Positions 62,233 to 64,000 of a stretch of DNA of 64,000 bases are shown one piece after another (the first letter of the stretch is position 1; the number at the start of each line of letters is the position of its first letter). Both the position numbers and the translations under genes were made by a program. The notes under the pieces were generated by a model. It worked only from the letters and a program-made list of their open reading frames with translations. It did no database searches and was not told the origin of the DNA. This DNA is from an uncultured Prevotellaceae bacterium (GTDB taxonomy: Bacteria; Bacteroidota; Bacteroidia; Bacteroidales; Muribaculaceae): NCBI GenBank assembly GCA_900320245.1, contig ONRP01000007.1, positions 1 through 64,000 of the forward strand, written 5' to 3'.

Positions 62233-62600
62233 AATCTTGACATGAATTTGTTACGGTCTACAATAAAGCGCAGGTGGGTGCCCTCGCCCAGCAGCGTGTC
62301 GCCGCAGCGGGCCTCTACCTTGAACTCGATTTTCTTGCCCTCGCAGCGGGTTACCGTGGCGGTTGCCGTGACGGTGTCGCCCAGTTTGGAGGGTTTGATG
62401 TGCGACGAGGCGATATGTCCGCCCACGGTGGTGCTGCCCTCGGGCAGATGATCTGCGACGGCGAGCATCGCGGCATTTTCCATCAGTGCCATCATCGCCG
62501 GCGTGGCCAGCACGGGCATGTCGCCCGAGCCCATCTCGATGGCCGTGACGGCCGGGGTGACCGTCAGTTGGCTGGTATGTGTCAGTCCTGTCTCAACCAT
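62229..62600 (-). CDS. Hotdog-fold thioesterase family protein
   Basis: The ATG at 62600 (MVETGLTHTSQLTV) gives 123 residues. An in-frame TTG at 62615 would overlap the previous gene and is less likely. The protein fits the small hotdog thioesterases related to the FlK fluoroacetyl-CoA thioesterase: VLATPAMMALMENAAMLAV, TVGGHIASSHIKPSKLGDTVTATATV and GEGTHLRFIVD. The acyl-CoA substrate is unknown. It lies 1 base after the 60-residue gene and overlaps the thioredoxin-like gene by 4 bases. Confidence 0.85.
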   Translation of the reverse strand: MVETGLTHTSQLTVTPAVTAIEMGSGDMPVLATPAMMALMENAAMLAVADHLPEGSTTVGGHIASSHIKPSKLGDTVTATATVTRCEGKKIEFKVEARCGDTLLGEGTHLRFIVDRNKFMSRL

Positions 62601-62601
62601 A

Positions 62602-62784
62602 CTAATACTTGTCAAAGTTGTACAGTTTCCTCAACTCGGCTTTCTTCTCGTCGCTCAAGCGGGTGAAATAACTCTTCCAGCCCGGGCAGAAGTTGATGTG
62701 CCAGCGCCAGAACTTTCCTAACACGGAGTCGGGCTTCTTGTGATAATGTGCCCTGAACTTGCAGTTTTCGCAGATATGTGCCAT
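62602..62784 (-). CDS. Small cysteine-containing protein, 60 residues
   Basis: The 60-residue protein begins MAHICENCKFRAHYHKKPDS and has Cys residues at 5, 8 and 33 (CENC and FCPGW), with several His and Trp residues. It could bind zinc or another metal through CxxC plus later Cys/His ligands. It ends with a helical charged stretch (LSDEKKAELRKLYNFDKY). I recognise no named family. Tight packing with the thioesterase gene downstream and the CotH gene upstream supports it as real. Confidence 0.75.
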   Translation of the reverse strand: MAHICENCKFRAHYHKKPDSVLGKFWRWHINFCPGWKSYFTRLSDEKKAELRKLYNFDKY

Positions 62785-62792
62785 ATATTTAA

Positions 62793-62820
62793 GTTTAGAG
62801 TTTAGAGTTTAGAGTTTAGG
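62793..62820. repeat. Heptanucleotide repeat tract at the end of the CotH gene
   Basis: Four 7-base units on the plus strand: GTTTAGA three times, then GTTTAGG. The CotH stop codon (TAA on the minus strand, 62816-62818) lies inside the tract. Confidence 0.75.
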
Positions 62821-64000
62821 GATGATAGCCGAGTTGGCGGTCCATCCAGGCGATACGTTTGTTCAGCCAGGACTTGAGGAACGAGATCTCGTCGGCATAA
62901 TTGCTGCCCACGTAGTAGTTGTTCCACACCCACACGCCCCATCGCGGCCATGCCTGGCTGTTGCGCTGCTCGGCACCGTGCGAGGTGAGGACCGTGGCCA
63001 GCGAGTCGACGGTGGCCATCAGGCGTTCATCGCTAAGGTTAGTGCGGCGGTATTCTGCCCACCGCTGCCTGAGGGCTGCCGTGTAGGCCGGGTCCTCGTT
63101 CAGGCGTTGCCACCAGAAGGGGATGAGGTAGTCCTCGCCCTCTTGCCGCATGACGTCGTTGCTGCGGTACATCCACGTGTCGGTGCGCCAGCCCTCTCTC
63201 GCCCGGTAGTTGCCGAAGGCCATATTGGCGTCCCACACCACCATCTTGAAGCGCGGGTCCACGCTGTCGCGGCGCTTGAAGAATTTGCCGCTCAGGCGGT
63301 AGGCGTCCACGTTGTGGCTCACCTCCATCACCAGTTGGTAGTCGATGAACGACATCATGTCCAGGTAGCGGCGGTAGCCGTTCACGGGGTCGCGATAGCC
63401 GGGCGAGGCCAGCGCCGCCTCCATCAGGTCGATTTGGTGCTCGATGTACTGGCGCTGCTCGGGCCTCAGGTCCTCGGGGTCAGGTTCCTTGTACTGGAAA
63501 TGGATGATGCAGTCCTCAAAGGGTTTGCCGTTGCTGTCCACGGGGTGGTATTTCGAGACATAGGTCACCTCGTCCACATTGTCCACCTCCATCAGGTAGC
63601 CGCCCGTGAGCGCGTCGCCCTGGCTGCCCGGCTTGCCCAGATTGAGGCGGTTCTTGCCCTTAGAGACGACCTCGGTGAGCACATACACCCCATAGTAGGT
63701 CCCGTCGACGATGAGTTCGCAGTGGCGCCCCAGCGGCGTGAATTCCATCCAGGGCCGTGCGATTTCCAGGGCCAGCATGTCGCGTATCATGCTCTTGTCG
63801 GCATAGGGGGCCAGCAGCGCCCAGTTGTTGTCTTTCGGCATCCCCAGGATGGAGACTTTCTGCTTCTTGCCGCCACGCTTCAGCGGTTCCTGCAGGGTGC
63901 GGAAGGAGTAGGGCTTCTTCGGGCTGTCGTTGTAGGTCGAGTTGCCGCGGTGGCGCAGGGCAATCAGCCCCTCGTAGTCGACACGCTGCCCCGGGTGGGC
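62816..64000 (-). CDS. CotH-kinase family protein, C-terminal part (5' truncated by window)
   Basis: At least 394 residues of a CotH-type protein are present, open to the window edge. Family features appear in order: ALRHRGNSTYNDSPKKPYSF, VSILGMPKDNNWALLAPYAD (CotH start signature), DKSMIRDMLALEIAR, VYVLTEVVSKGKNRLNL, FIDYQLVMEVSHNVDAYRLS and MVVWDANMAFGN (metal-binding Asp). CotH proteins are kinase-like enzymes that phosphorylate spore-coat or surface proteins in other bacteria; in Bacteroidota they are secreted or surface proteins. The signal sequence lies outside the window. Confidence 0.88.
   Translation of the reverse strand, partial: AHPGQRVDYEGLIALRHRGNSTYNDSPKKPYSFRTLQEPLKRGGKKQKVSILGMPKDNNWALLAPYADKSMIRDMLALEIARPWMEFTPLGRHCELIVDGTYYGVYVLTEVVSKGKNRLNLGKPGSQGDALTGGYLMEVDNVDEVTYVSKYHPVDSNGKPFEDCIIHFQYKEPDPEDLRPEQRQYIEHQIDLMEAALASPGYRDPVNGYRRYLDMMSFIDYQLVMEVSHNVDAYRLSGKFFKRRDSVDPRFKMVVWDANMAFGNYRAREGWRTDTWMYRSNDVMRQEGEDYLIPFWWQRLNEDPAYTAALRQRWAEYRRTNLSDERLMATVDSLATVLTSHGAEQRNSQAWPRWGVWVWNNYYVGSNYADEISFLKSWLNKRIAWMDRQLGYHP

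Overview
The window looks like a piece of a Bacteroidales chromosome (phylum Bacteroidota) of fairly high GC, in the Prevotellaceae/Muribaculaceae/Bacteroidaceae range. Evidence: TAnnTTTG -7 promoter boxes lie before most transcription units, Shine-Dalgarno sequences are largely absent, the dcw cell-division cluster has Bacteroidota order, and several families are typical of the group (PorZ-like proteins, DUF4251 lipoproteins, BspA-type leucine-rich repeats, a short-chain fatty acid transporter, a LysRS with a C-terminal extension). No rRNA, tRNA, CRISPR array or intact insertion sequence was recognised.

Layout. 1-2.4 kb: the end of a GH9 endoglucanase and a CE1-type esterase (plant polysaccharide use), with a 55-residue membrane-protein gene on the opposite strand between them. 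2.5-5.0 kb: an AtoE-type fatty acid transporter and two unknown proteins on the minus strand. 5.0-5.5 kb: a gap with an orphan promoter and a 50-bp palindrome resembling two abutted IS3-type ends. 5.5-8.1 kb: a secreted BspA-like LRR/dockerin protein. 8.4-11.6 kb: a 1073-residue multi-cofactor flavoprotein behind a folded leader. 11.9-15.6 kb: a membrane patatin, ArgR overlapping an ArgC homologue that has lost its catalytic residues, and a short SSB. 15.8-18.9 kb: ManC, an Lrp/AsnC regulator and LysA on the minus strand.

19.3-34.5 kb is the dcw cluster: rsmH-ftsL-ftsI-murE-mraY-murD-ftsW-murG-murC-ftsQ-ftsA-ftsZ, all on the plus strand and lacking mraZ, followed by yqeY, serS, an acyltransferase and lysS. 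MurE carries the meso-diaminopimelate motif DNPR, which fits LysA nearby. 39.5-47.4 kb: two PorZ-like propeller proteins flank an MBOAT O-acyltransferase, an AlgX/AlgJ-like SGNH protein and a small membrane protein. This looks like a surface-glycan acylation module tied to type IX secretion; the second PorZ-like gene is split by a one-base frame change. 47.5-49.9 kb: an unknown secreted protein and two DUF4251 lipoproteins.

49.9-64 kb is all minus strand: sbcC/sbcD (double-strand break processing), a secreted WYY-repeat protein, an AlkZ-related protein, a glycan-binding secreted protein, a DNPH1-type nucleotide hydrolase behind an AAA_14/DUF4143 ATPase with a triple 33-bp palindromic operator, a DMT transporter, a VOC protein, a RhuM-Fic/Doc protein, beta-carbonic anhydrase, a TfoX-N protein, a thioredoxin-like protein, a thioesterase, a small Cys protein and the truncated start of a CotH-kinase protein.

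The best candidates for something undescribed are the ArgR/dead-ArgC pair, the PorZ-flanked acylation cassette, the 3 x 33 bp operator before the AAA_14 ATPase, and heptanucleotide repeats in several intergenic spacers.
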